Assembly: GCA_028717825.1 (NCBI GenBank)
Contig: JAQUNB010000035.1
Coordinates: forward strand, 1-8,858
Direction: 5' to 3'
Length of the DNA stretch: 8,858 nt
Source: Candidatus Omnitrophota bacterium
GTDB taxonomy: Bacteria > Omnitrophota > Gorgyraeia > Tantalellales > Tantalellaceae
Position numbers and translations under genes: made by a program. Positions 1 to 5,671 of the stretch are shown here, one piece after another (position 1 is the first letter of the stretch; each line of letters begins with the position of its first letter). The notes beneath the pieces were generated by a model that was not told the DNA's origin, did not search any database, and worked only from the letters and a program-made list of their open reading frames with translations.

Positions 1-71
1 CCGAATAATTTACCAAAATAAAACATAGCGCCGCTTTTAAAGACGACTCTTTTCTCGATGAGCTGGGGAAA

Positions 72-617
72 GTGCCAAAACACGCGGAAAAACTCCTTAG
101 CGAATATCATTCGAAAAATAATATTCTGTCAAAATACGCGGCGGGATTTCATAAATACTATCTCGCGAGGAACAATAAAAGCTGTTTTCTGTATTTAGCG
201 AGGAACATCAATTATCCCAACGCGTTAGAAGGCGCCTTAAAGCTCAAAGAAATATCGTACATAAGCGCCGAGGGATACCCGGCAGGGGAAATGAAACACG
301 GACCGATAGCTCTTATAGACGAGAATCCGTGGGTCATATGTATTGCGCCGCAATCCGAAACACGCGATAAAATGCTCTCGAACATTCAGGAGATAAAAGC
401 AAGGGGCGGGATAGTGATCGCTATAGTTTCCGAGGGGGACTATTCTTTCAAAGAGAACAAAACAACTTTTTCCATCGCGATCCCGCGCCTCCCGGAAGTA
501 TTTTCACCGATACTCGTGGTAATGCCGCTGCAGCTTTTAGCGTATTATGTGGCAGCGGAGTTCGGATACGACATAGATCAGCCGCGAAATCTCGCGAAAT
601 CGGTAACGGTGGAATAA
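72..617 (+). CDS. glmS: Glutamine-fructose-6-phosphate aminotransferase, C-terminal isomerase part (5' truncated or frameshifted)
   Basis: GlmS makes glucosamine-6-phosphate from fructose-6-phosphate and glutamine, the first step toward peptidoglycan and LPS amino sugars. Only the second SIS (isomerase) domain and part of the linker before it are present. Numbering from a GTG at 72, visible motifs are [18 protein letters not shown] (about 47-64), [18 protein letters not shown] (66-83), [10 protein letters not shown] (152-161) and the family C-terminus [13 protein letters not shown] (169-181). GlmS-like residues continue upstream in the same frame to about position 9 (for example [16 protein letters not shown]), but TAA at 6-8 stops that frame. 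The GTG at 72 has no convincing ribosome binding site and is simply the first possible start. The full family protein is about 600 residues, so the glutaminase domain and first SIS domain are missing here. Either a frameshift or assembly error lies in the first bases, or this is a broken gene. Identity is near certain; the start is not. Confidence 0.85.
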   Translation: MPKHAEKLLSEYHSKNNILSKYAAGFHKYYLARNNKSCFLYLARNINYPNALEGALKLKEISYISAEGYPAGEMKHGPIALIDENPWVICIAPQSETRDKMLSNIQEIKARGGIVIAIVSEGDYSFKENKTTFSIAIPRLPEVFSPILVVMPLQLLAYYVAAEFGYDIDQPRNLAKSVTVE

Positions 618-623
618 AATATC

Positions 624-649
624 AGCGAAAGCCGGTAAGAGGCTTTGCT
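624..649 (+). terminator. Possible weak hairpin terminator after glmS
   Basis: The arms AAAGCC (628-633) and GGCTTT (641-646) pair around a 7-nt loop. AGC/GCT (624-626 with 647-649) extends the stem across a bulged G. There is no proper T-run after it, so termination is only a suggestion from its place between glmS and the tRNA-Val promoter. Confidence 0.25.
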
Positions 650-670
650 TCACAACGATCTTTATCAACC

Positions 671-700
671 TTGACGGGCAACGTCGGCCTAAGCTATAAT
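671..700 (+). promoter_or_regulatory. Sigma70-type promoter of tRNA-Val
   Basis: TTGACG (671-676) and a perfect TATAAT (695-700) are separated by 18 nt. Transcription would start near 707, about a dozen nucleotides before the mature tRNA. This fits a stable-RNA promoter. Confidence 0.7.
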
Positions 701-718
701 AAACAACTTGTTGCTCCG

Positions 719-796
719 GGGCGATTAGCTCAGTTGGTTTAGAGCGCTACCCTTACAAGGTAGATGTCGTAGGTTCGACCCCTACATCGCCCACCA
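719..796 (+). tRNA. tRNA-Val (anticodon TAC)
   Basis: A full cloverleaf can be drawn. The acceptor GGGCGAT (719-725) pairs with ATCGCCC (786-792), the discriminator is A793, and CCA is encoded at 794-796. The D-stem is GCTC/GAGC. The anticodon stem CTACC/GGTAG encloses loop CTTACAA with anticodon TAC, which reads GTA and related valine codons. The T-stem GTAGG/CCTAC carries loop TTCGACC. A short near-palindromic element starts on the very next base after CCA. Confidence 0.97.
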
Positions 797-843
797 TTCT
801 GCTTCGCCATTCGATGAGGGAACTCAGGTATGGCTTCGCAGAA
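797..843 (+). repeat. Short near-palindromic element, copy 1 (abuts tRNA-Val CCA)
   Basis: This 47-nt element has ends TTCTGCTTCG and CTTCGCAGAA. The outer six bases pair (TTCTGC/GCAGAA), three central bases mismatch, and GCCAT/ATGGC pairs again, so the RNA would be a hairpin with an internal loop. A second element with the same ends and nearly the same length lies at 1413-1460, also directly after a tRNA CCA sequence. Just downstream, GAAGCAGAATG (857-867) is the exact reverse complement of 795-805, and TCTGCGAAGC (870-879) is the reverse complement of 833-842. A partial inverted copy therefore follows. Function is unknown; it resembles a REP- or MITE-like unit. Confidence 0.6.
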
Positions 844-963
844 ATTGATTGTTCGGGAAGCAGAATGTCTCTGCGAAGCTCTACCGGTAGTTCTCGGGTC
901 GAAGAGCGAAGCAGGGCCGCGCATCTTCCTTTATTTGTAAGGAGGAGAGAGGCATCGAAAGTA

Positions 964-1027
964 ACGAGAGACGAGACACTGGGCGCAAGGCACTAGACAC
1001 GATATACTATTATACGATATACGGCAT
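964..1027 (+). repeat. Degenerate 7-nt periodic repeat before tRNA-Asp
   Basis: Successive heptads starting at 964 mostly begin with AC: ACGAGAG, ACGAGAC, then a diverged pair, then ACTAGAC, ACGATAT, ACTATTA. After a 1-nt slip come ACGATAT (1014-1020) and ACGGCAT. The array ends a few bases before the tRNA-Asp gene, and its AT-rich heptads supply the only -10-like hexamers there (TATACT 1003-1008, TATACG 1018-1023). No good -35 was found. Confidence 0.55.
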
Positions 1028-1033
1028 TTTTGT

Positions 1034-1110
1034 GGAGCGGTAGTTCAGCTGGATAGAACGTCGGACTGTCGATCCGAAGGTCGCGGGTTCGAGCCCCGTC
1101 CGCTCCGCCA
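1034..1110 (+). tRNA. tRNA-Asp (anticodon GTC)
   Basis: The acceptor GGAGCGG (1034-1040) pairs with CCGCTCC (1100-1106), the discriminator is G1107, and CCA is encoded at 1108-1110. The D-arm is GTTC/GAAC. The anticodon stem TCGGA/TCCGA encloses loop CTGTCGA with anticodon GTC, which reads GAC/GAT. The T-stem GCGGG/CCCGT, with one G-T pair, carries loop TTCGAGC. The last 21 nt (1090-1110) recur exactly at 1392-1412, the usual trace of integration at a tRNA 3' end. Confidence 0.97.
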
Positions 1111-1145
1111 TTAAAAAGTCCGGACCATGTGTCCGGACTTTTTAA
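1111..1145 (+). terminator. Strong bidirectional hairpin terminator after tRNA-Asp
   Basis: The stem core is GTCCGGAC (1118-1125) with GTCCGGAC (1131-1138), an 8-bp GC-rich helix around a 5-nt loop. It is extended by TTAAAAA/TTTTTAA to 15 bp without mismatch. The T-run follows the core directly. Because an A-run sits on the other side, it can work on both strands. Confidence 0.8.
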
Positions 1146-1391
1146 TTTCAAAGGGGAATGTTCCCCCTTCTCTTAATAATCTCATCCCCATTACAGATGT
1201 GTCGCCTTCGGCGACGCTAAATATCTGTGCGTAGGGGCTCGAATGGAGCATTTGAGCCTTTAATTAAGCGAAGTATCCGAGAAGGCGAGGATACGAGCAC
1301 AACCGAAAATACGGATGGCCGACCGGAGTCCCGCTATGCTTTTTGACGAGCGGAAGCGAGGAACAAAAACATGCGAGCGGGACGAAGGCGC

Positions 1392-1412
1392 CGAGCCCCG
1401 TCCGCTCCGCCA
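1392..1412 (+). repeat. Exact 21-nt duplicate of the tRNA-Asp 3' end (att-like)
   Basis: All 21 bases match 1090-1110, covering the T-loop end, the T-stem 3' arm, the acceptor 3' arm and CCA. The preceding bases CGAAGG also resemble the tRNA variable loop (CGAAGG at 1075-1080), so a deleted second tRNA-Asp copy is possible as well. Confidence 0.85.
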
Positions 1413-1460
1413 TTCTGCTTCGTCCTTAGACATGAAAGACCGAGGTGGGACTTCGCAGAA
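1413..1460 (+). repeat. Short near-palindromic element, copy 2 (abuts tRNA-Asp 3'-end duplicate)
   Basis: The ends TTCTGCTTCG (1413-1422) and CTTCGCAGAA (1451-1460) are identical to those of the element at 797-843, and length differs by one base. The middles differ, yet both keep complementary inner arms (here GTCC/GGAC, there GCCAT/ATGGC). Keeping pairing while changing sequence suggests selection or replication as a hairpin. Confidence 0.6.
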
Positions 1461-1512
1461 ATAAATATTGCTATGACGCTCGCTTTGCTTCTTTTCTTAT
1501 TTTTACCCCGCG

Positions 1513-1664
1513 ATCGAATGGCTGATTTTGCAAATAATGAAAAACCGCTTTTGTTCAGCGTACTGTTCCTCGCAGCCGCCGCACATATTTTTCATGTATT
1601 CTCGTTAAGAAGGGTATTCTTCTGCTAGAAACGGTTGCAGCAAGGTACCGTTTTCTTGCTGACT
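1513..1664 (+). repeat. Tandem ~150-bp structured repeat, copy A
   Basis: Base n here aligns with base n+163 in copy B without indels for roughly 150 nt. The segment from 1518 reads as a 36-residue hydrophobic frame ending at TAG 1626-1628, but it lacks a ribosome binding site, and most differences from copy B change the residue, so coding is doubtful. The 3' part holds two mutually exclusive hairpins: AAACGGT (1629-1635) with ACCGTTT (1647-1653), and CAGCAAG (1638-1644) with CTTGCTG (1655-1661). An upstream arm AACCG (1543-1547) can also take the first arm. Likely a structured RNA or mobile repeat of unknown function. Confidence 0.65.
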
Positions 1665-1675
1665 TTTGTCACGTA

Positions 1676-1827
1676 ATCAAATGGTTGATTTTGCAAACCA
1701 TGAAAAACCGTTTCTGTTCAGAGTACTGTTTCTCGTAGCCGCCTCACATATTTGTTATGTCTTCTTGTTAAGAAGGGGATTCTTCTGCTAGAAACGGTTT
1801 TAGCAAAGAACCGTTATTTTGCATCTG
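1676..1827 (+). repeat. Tandem ~150-bp structured repeat, copy B
   Basis: This is the second copy at +163. AACGGTT (1793-1799) pairs with AACCGTT (1809-1815), or alternatively GAAACGGTTT (1791-1800) pairs over 10 bp with 1705-1714. The second hairpin is GCAAA (1803-1807) with TTTGC (1818-1822). The G1644-C1655 pair of copy A is A1807-T1818 here, a compensatory double change. The in-frame stop aligned with copy A is TAG 1789-1791. No ribosome binding site precedes the ATG at 1681. Confidence 0.65.
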
Positions 1828-1848
1828 TTTCGGCTTTTTTCGACACAG

Positions 1849-1864
1849 GGTTAATTAATTAACC
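1849..1864 (+). repeat. Perfect 16-bp palindrome
   Basis: GGTTAATTAATTAACC is its own reverse complement. It could be an operator for a dimeric regulator or a simple inverted repeat. It lies about 385 bp upstream of the pst promoter, too far for simple repression. Confidence 0.6.
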
Positions 1865-1870
1865 ATTATT

Positions 1871-1947
1871 GGGCAGGCACAAGGCCTGCCACTACGTTTT
1901 TTGGATTCCCGCTGAACGCCTCTTCATGCTCGCCTTGGCGCGGGAAT
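1871..1947 (+). repeat. REP-like inverted repeats
   Basis: Two stems follow each other: GGCAGGC/GCCTGCC (1872-1878 with 1884-1890, 5-nt loop) and ATTCCCGC/GCGGGAAT (1905-1912 with 1940-1947, 27-nt loop). Both arm sequences are of the kind seen in dispersed extragenic repeats in many bacteria. No gene is present. Confidence 0.5.
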
Positions 1948-1992
1948 GACAATAGGGTAACGAACCACGAAACCCAAACCCCAAACCCCAAC

Positions 1993-2172
1993 CGTCTTTC
2001 GTCTCTCATCCTTCGTCCTAGCGAGCGAAGCGAGCGGTCGTCCCTCGTGAGTCGTGTCGTTTCCGGTACTACATACCACATACTAAGCTTGTCGTCTCCG
2101 TCGACACGACGTTCTTCGTCCCTCGTCTTTCATCCGCCGTCCCGCTCTGCCCTATGCGCTCTGTGCTATGTT
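1993..2172 (+). repeat. ~180-nt degenerate 7-nt periodic tract
   Basis: Reading in sevens from 1993 gives CGTCTTT, CGTCTCT, CATCCTT, CGTCCTA. Around 2067 come TACTACA, TACCACA, TACTAAG. From 2110 come CGTTCTT, CGTCCCT, CGTCTTT, and near the end CTATGCG, CTCTGTG, CTATGTT. Unit sequence drifts while the period stays. GTCGTGTCG (2051-2059) and CGACACGAC (2102-2110) form a 9-bp inverted repeat inside it. Reading frames across it are by-products of this periodicity. Confidence 0.6.
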
Positions 2173-2248
2173 TCGCGTGCTGCTCATCGGGGCTAGATGT
2201 CCCCTCTTACATTTACATTCTATGTACTGTTTTAGTCCCTATTTGTAT
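2173..2248. other. Remainder of the gene-free spacer upstream of pstS
   Basis: This is the leftover between the periodic tract and the pst promoter. A small stem GGGG/CCCC lies around 2189-2203. A CTGTTTTA stretch near 2227 slightly recalls half of an enterobacterial Pho box, but the second half-site is not there. Nothing else is recognisable. Confidence 0.4.
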
Positions 2249-2276
2249 TTGAAAAAAATGACTTTTCATATATAAT
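2249..2276 (+). promoter_or_regulatory. Promoter of the pst operon
   Basis: TTGAAA (2249-2254), a 16-nt spacer and a perfect TATAAT (2271-2276) lie 37 nt upstream of the pstS ATG. It is the only good promoter seen before this operon. No convincing Pho box overlaps the -35, so phosphate control cannot be read from the sequence. Confidence 0.65.
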
Positions 2277-2313
2277 ATGCAGGAATAAACGTAAAGAAGA
2301 GAAGAGAAAGCAC

Positions 2314-3171
2314 ATGAAGAGATATTTTCCCCTGCTATTAATTTTCGCCGTTCTAATAAATCCTTTCGCAGAAGCGAAAAAACCCAACAATTTCATTCAG
2401 ATCAAAGGTTCAGATACAATGGTCAACCTAGCTCAGGCTTGGGCGGAACAATATATGAAAATAAACCAACTTGAGTTTATTGCTGTTACCGGCGGCGGGT
2501 CGGGGACGGGTTTTTCCAGCCTTATTAGCGGCACCTGCAGTATTGCCATGAGCTCACGCAACATCAAAGGAAAAGAAATAAATCTCGCAAAACAAAAAGG
2601 CGTAACCCCCTATGAGGTGAAAATAGCCCTAGACGGTCTCGCGGTCATAGTAAACCCCAAAAATCCGGTAAGCAAACTGACAATTGACCAACTCGCGCAG
2701 ATATTTTCGGGGAAGATCACCAACTGGAAAGATGTCGGGGGCGCGAACGGTCCGATAGTAATCCTTTCGAGAGAAGTTAATTCCGGCACGCACGTATATT
2801 TCAAAGAACACGTGCTTAGGCGGGGGGACCCGAATTCCATCGAGGAATTCGCGCCCGGCGCGCTGCTTCTATCCTCTTCTCAAGCCATAGCGGATGAGGT
2901 GGAACAGAACACAAACGCCATCGGGTATTACGGGATGGGGTATATCTCGAAAAGACAAAAACCGCTGGAGATAGCCATGGATAACAAGCTGGAATACGTT
3001 GCCCCAACAATAGAAAACGTAACAACAGGGAAGTACCCTATATCGAGACCATTATTCTTTTATACTAACGGTGAACCGCAGGGTATAGCAAGAAAATTTA
3101 TCGAATTTTGCCTTTCCCCCGAAGGGCAAAAAATAGTTCTCGCTACGGACTTTGTTCCCATAAAACAATAA
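2314..3171 (+). CDS. pstS: Phosphate ABC transporter substrate-binding protein PstS
   Basis: Periplasmic phosphate receptor of the high-affinity Pst importer. Residues 1-21 form a signal peptide: KR, a hydrophobic core, then AEA before KK, a type I cleavage site. There is no lipobox cysteine, so the mature protein should be soluble and periplasmic, implying an outer membrane. Family motifs are KGSDTM (31-36), TGGGSGTG (59-66), AMSSRNIK (78-85), LDGLAVIVN (106-114), LAQIFSGKITNW (127-138) and the phosphate-contacting SREVNSGTH (152-160). At 285 residues it has normal family length. The start follows a purine-rich stretch (AAGAGAAGAG), a weak ribosome binding site. It is first in the operon, 45 nt before pstC. 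Confidence 0.96.
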   Translation: MKRYFPLLLIFAVLINPFAEAKKPNNFIQIKGSDTMVNLAQAWAEQYMKINQLEFIAVTGGGSGTGFSSLISGTCSIAMSSRNIKGKEINLAKQKGVTPYEVKIALDGLAVIVNPKNPVSKLTIDQLAQIFSGKITNWKDVGGANGPIVILSREVNSGTHVYFKEHVLRRGDPNSIEEFAPGALLLSSSQAIADEVEQNTNAIGYYGMGYISKRQKPLEIAMDNKLEYVAPTIENVTTGKYPISRPLFFYTNGEPQGIARKFIEFCLSPEGQKIVLATDFVPIKQ

Positions 3172-3216
3172 ACCCTCGATACGGGACAAGTAAGCACGTC
3201 GAAGGATAAACGTACA

Positions 3217-4083
3217 ATGCGCACAGCAAAAGAAAAATTTATCGAGAAGCTGATCCTTTTCTGCGGGTTGGCGTCGATATTTTTTGTCGTATTGATATTT
3301 TTATTTCTACTGAAAGAGGGGATAAGCGTTTTTAAAACGGTGAGCCCCGGCGACTTTCTGTGCGGTAAAAAATGGTATCCTATCTCTGAACCGGCACAAC
3401 TCGGGATCCTGCCTTTAATTCTAGGGTCACTTTTGGTAACGCTCGGCGCGGCGGTCATCTCTATCCCAATGGGTGTGGCCTGCGCGATCTATATTACGGA
3501 ACTTGCCCCCGCCAAAATAAAAGAGATCCTTAAAAGCGGTATTGAACTATTGGCCGCGATACCAAGCGTTGTCCTGGGGTTCGTCGGTATGATCACGCTT
3601 GTGCCGTGGATAAAAAATATATTTCACCTGCCTACGGGGCTGACCGCGCTGACAGGCGCGATAATGCTGGCGTTCATGGCCATGCCGACGATCGTTTCGA
3701 TCGCCGAGGACGCGCTTTATTCTGTGCCGAAATCTTACAGAGAAGGGGCTTTCGCCCTAGGCGCGACGCACTGGCAGGTAATACACCGGGTAATACTCCC
3801 GGCGGCGGCATCCGGTATTTTAGAGGCAGTTATGCTTGGGCTAGGCAGAGTGATCGGCGAGACAATGGCCGTAATGATGATCACGGGGAATGCTGCGATA
3901 ATGCCGCATAGTATTTTCCAGCCGGTAAGGACGTTAACCGCGACGATCGCCGCGGAAATGGGCGAAGCGGTGGTCGGCAGCGAACATTATTTCGCTTTAT
4001 TTGCAATAGGCATAGTTCTGTTCGTGATAAGTTTTGCCATTAACGTAACGGCGGATCTATTTTTACACAGGAAAACAAAATAA
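3217..4083 (+). CDS. pstC: Phosphate ABC transporter permease PstC
   Basis: One half of the inner-membrane phosphate channel, partner of PstA. It is 288 residues with a typical six-helix layout: a first helix at about 11-33, a periplasmic stretch (about 34-65), then five helices. The cytoplasmic EAA-type loop that docks onto the ATPase runs about 174-204 (SYREGAFALGATHW, then VILPAAASGI). The PstC-specific GRVIGETMAV (210-219) carries Arg211 and Glu215, equivalent to residues known to be important for transport in E. coli PstC. AAGGA at 3202-3206 is the likely ribosome binding site. The stop TAA shares one base with the pstA ATG (TAATG), which supports translational coupling. Confidence 0.96.
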   Translation: MRTAKEKFIEKLILFCGLASIFFVVLIFLFLLKEGISVFKTVSPGDFLCGKKWYPISEPAQLGILPLILGSLLVTLGAAVISIPMGVACAIYITELAPAKIKEILKSGIELLAAIPSVVLGFVGMITLVPWIKNIFHLPTGLTALTGAIMLAFMAMPTIVSIAEDALYSVPKSYREGAFALGATHWQVIHRVILPAAASGILEAVMLGLGRVIGETMAVMMITGNAAIMPHSIFQPVRTLTATIAAEMGEAVVGSEHYFALFAIGIVLFVISFAINVTADLFLHRKTK

Positions 4084-4931
4084 TGAGCAACGCGGAACGG
4101 ACACAAAAAATAGCTTTCTTTTTCATATTTCTGGCGGCGTTTTTGATCGTCGTGCCGGTCGGACTTATCGTGGCGATCATTATCCAAAAAGGCCTGCCGG
4201 CGATAACATGGCAGTTCCTCACCGATGTCCCGCGGCAGGGGATGCGCGCCGGCGGTATTTTCCCTGCGATCGTCGGGACGGTGTATCTGGTGATCGGGGC
4301 GATCATCTTCGCGTTACCCATAGGCGTTATGGCGGCGATATATTTAAGCGAATACGCCAGAGATAATTTTCTTACGCGAATGATAAAACTCGCGATAGTA
4401 AATCTTGCCGGAGTGCCGTCGGTGGTTTACGGCTTGTTCGGGTTGGCGCTTTTTGTCGTTTTCTTTAAATTTGGGGCATCAATTCTTTCGGGGTCGCTCA
4501 CTTTAGGAATAATGATATTGCCGATAATAATAACCACCTCGCGCGAAGCGCTGGAAAGTGTTCCTCACTCGTTTCGCGAGGCGAGTTGTTCGCTGGGGGC
4601 GAGCAAATGGCAGACGGTTAGATACATAATTTTACCGAACTCGATCGCAGGGATACTTACCGGGACCATCTTAGGGATCGGTAGGGCAGCCGGAGAAACG
4701 GCGCCCATCCTGTTCACGGTAGCGGCATTTTATCTGCCGCAGCTGCCTCAATCTATTTTTGATCAGGCCATGGCGCTCCCTTATCATCTTTATGTAATTT
4801 CCACACAGGTTCCCAACGTCGACGAAAAAATACGGTATGGCACGGCATTAGTTCTCCTCGCGCTGGTATTGTTCATGAATCTGGTGGCAATAATAATACG
4901 ATATAAATTCAGAAAGCAGAAAAAATGGTAG
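4083..4931 (+). CDS. pstA: Phosphate ABC transporter permease PstA
   Basis: Second channel subunit, 282 residues with about six membrane helices; the first is at about 11-34. The conserved coupling loop is FREASCSLGASKWQ (164-177) followed by ILPNSIAGILTG (183-194). The family motif GIGRAAGETAPILF (198-211) differs from PstC (GETAP versus GETMA), which separates the two paralogues. GVPSVVYGLFG (110-120) is also typical of PstA. AGGAA at 4069-4073 serves as ribosome binding site. The last 7 nt overlap the pstB1 start (4925-4931). Confidence 0.96.
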   Translation: MSNAERTQKIAFFFIFLAAFLIVVPVGLIVAIIIQKGLPAITWQFLTDVPRQGMRAGGIFPAIVGTVYLVIGAIIFALPIGVMAAIYLSEYARDNFLTRMIKLAIVNLAGVPSVVYGLFGLALFVVFFKFGASILSGSLTLGIMILPIIITTSREALESVPHSFREASCSLGASKWQTVRYIILPNSIAGILTGTILGIGRAAGETAPILFTVAAFYLPQLPQSIFDQAMALPYHLYVISTQVPNVDEKIRYGTALVLLALVLFMNLVAIIIRYKFRKQKKW

Positions 4932-5671
4932 AGATCGTCGTTAAAGAGCTGGATATCTGGTTTGGCGCGGTACACGCGCTCAGGGGCGTCAATATGGAGA
5001 TCGCCTCGAAAGAAATATTAAGCATAATCGGGCCGGCGAGCAGCGGGAAAACAACCTTTTTAAGAACACTCAACCGCCTCAATGAACTCGATGTTACCTT
5101 TAAGATGAAGGGGAGCGTGGAGCTAACAGGGCTGGACATAAAAAAAATAGAAGCGGAACATTTACGCAAAAAAGTCGGGATGGTCTTTGCTCTGCCGCTA
5201 CCGCTTCCTTTGTCGATATTCGACAATGTAGCGTACGGCCCGAAAGTGCACGGGGTCAAAAACAAACAAAAACAACAAGAGATCGTCGAAAAAGCGCTGA
5301 AACAAGCGTATTTATGGGATGAGGTCAAGGACCGCCTCGGGACGTCGGCGTTCAAACTTTCCGGCGGACAACAGCAGCGGCTGTGTATCGCGAGGACCCT
5401 CGCGGTGGAGCCGGAAGTAATTTTGTTCGACGAACCTTGTTCAGGGCTTGATCCTATATCAACGGCGAAAGTGGAAGAAGCGATGCTGATGTTAAAAGCC
5501 AACTACACGCTTATTTTAGTTACGAACAATGTTAAGCAAGCGGCCCGGGTGGGAGATAAAACCGCGTTTTTTTTATCGGGAGAACTGATCGAAATAGATC
5601 GAACAGATAAAATGTTCACTACGCCGCACGACAAACGCACGGATGATTATATCAGGGGGAAATTTGGATAA
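4925..5671 (+). CDS. pstB: Phosphate ABC transporter ATPase PstB1, with degenerate Q-loop and H-loop
   Basis: Cytoplasmic ATPase subunit, 248 residues. Walker A is GPASSGKTT (36-44), variant but with Lys42 and Thr43 kept. The signature LSGGQQQR (145-152) is intact, as are Walker B VILFDEP (165-171, Asp169, Glu170) and GLDP. Two key positions are lost. The Q-loop, normally MVFQ followed by a P-N-P-F-P stretch, reads MVFALPLPLPLS, so Gln becomes Ala89. The H-loop, normally VTHN, reads VTNN, so His becomes Asn201. Both changes need more than one base change from common codons or alter a near-invariant residue, and the frame is otherwise clean. As a homodimer it would lack the switch histidine in both sites. 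With PstB2 it should supply the good LSGGQ. The C-terminus overlaps the start of pstB2. Confidence 0.93.
   Translation: MVEIVVKELDIWFGAVHALRGVNMEIASKEILSIIGPASSGKTTFLRTLNRLNELDVTFKMKGSVELTGLDIKKIEAEHLRKKVGMVFALPLPLPLSIFDNVAYGPKVHGVKNKQKQQEIVEKALKQAYLWDEVKDRLGTSAFKLSGGQQQRLCIARTLAVEPEVILFDEPCSGLDPISTAKVEEAMLMLKANYTLILVTNNVKQAARVGDKTAFFLSGELIEIDRTDKMFTTPHDKRTDDYIRGKFG
5654..5659 (+). promoter_or_regulatory. Ribosome binding site favouring a TTG start for pstB2
   Basis: AGGGGG lies 4 nt before TTG 5664-5666. The alternative in-frame ATG at 5643 has no such site and adds seven residues (MIISGGN) not expected in PstB. Starting at TTG gives MDNPKIQINNLDLWYG, a normal PstB beginning. Confidence 0.6.

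Larger units (their letters stand above)
1111..1412 (+). mobile_element. Candidate 302-bp non-autonomous insertion at the tRNA-Asp 3' end
   Basis: The segment is bounded by the intact tRNA-Asp 3' end (1090-1110) and an exact 21-nt copy (1392-1412), as attL/attR-like repeats. Removing 1111-1412 would place tRNA-Asp CCA directly against TTCTGCTTCG at 1413, the same junction seen at tRNA-Val (796/797). No integrase or other gene is present. The segment holds the terminator (1111-1145) and two extended hairpins: 1186-1237 (CCCC/GGGG, ACAGAT/ATCTGT, and GTCGC/GCGAC closed by CTTCG) and 1329-1382 (TCCCGCT/AGCGGGA, ATG/CAT, TTTTTG/CAAAAA). Mobility is inference. A decayed second tRNA-Asp gene is the alternative. 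Confidence 0.5.

Noticed and set aside
1371..1628. 85-codon reading frame with a hydrophobic tail
   Set aside because: It begins inside a hairpin arm, crosses the tRNA 3'-end duplicate and a palindromic element, and has no ribosome binding site. Its tail is the tandem repeat copy A, where changes relative to copy B are mostly residue-altering.
1638..1661. H-type pseudoknot using both hairpins of copy A at once
   Set aside because: Only one nucleotide (1654) would have to cross a 7-bp helix, which is geometrically unlikely. Alternative hairpins fit better.
1971..1994. G-quadruplex on the minus strand
   Set aside because: Only three runs of three or more G (plus a GG) are present, enough for at best a two-layer structure.
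1866..2081. 71-codon minus-strand frame
   Set aside because: It lies in REP-like inverted repeats and heptad-periodic sequence. Composition and repetition explain the open frame.
2227..2248. Pho box upstream of pstS
   Set aside because: CTGTTTTA resembles half a site, but no second half-site appears 11 nt later. This lineage may also use a different consensus.
3060..3458. 132-codon minus-strand frame across the pstS-pstC junction
   Set aside because: It overlaps two certain genes and has no family features.
4909..5502. 197-codon frame on the minus strand
   Set aside because: It is antisense to pstB1, whose motifs are unmistakable.
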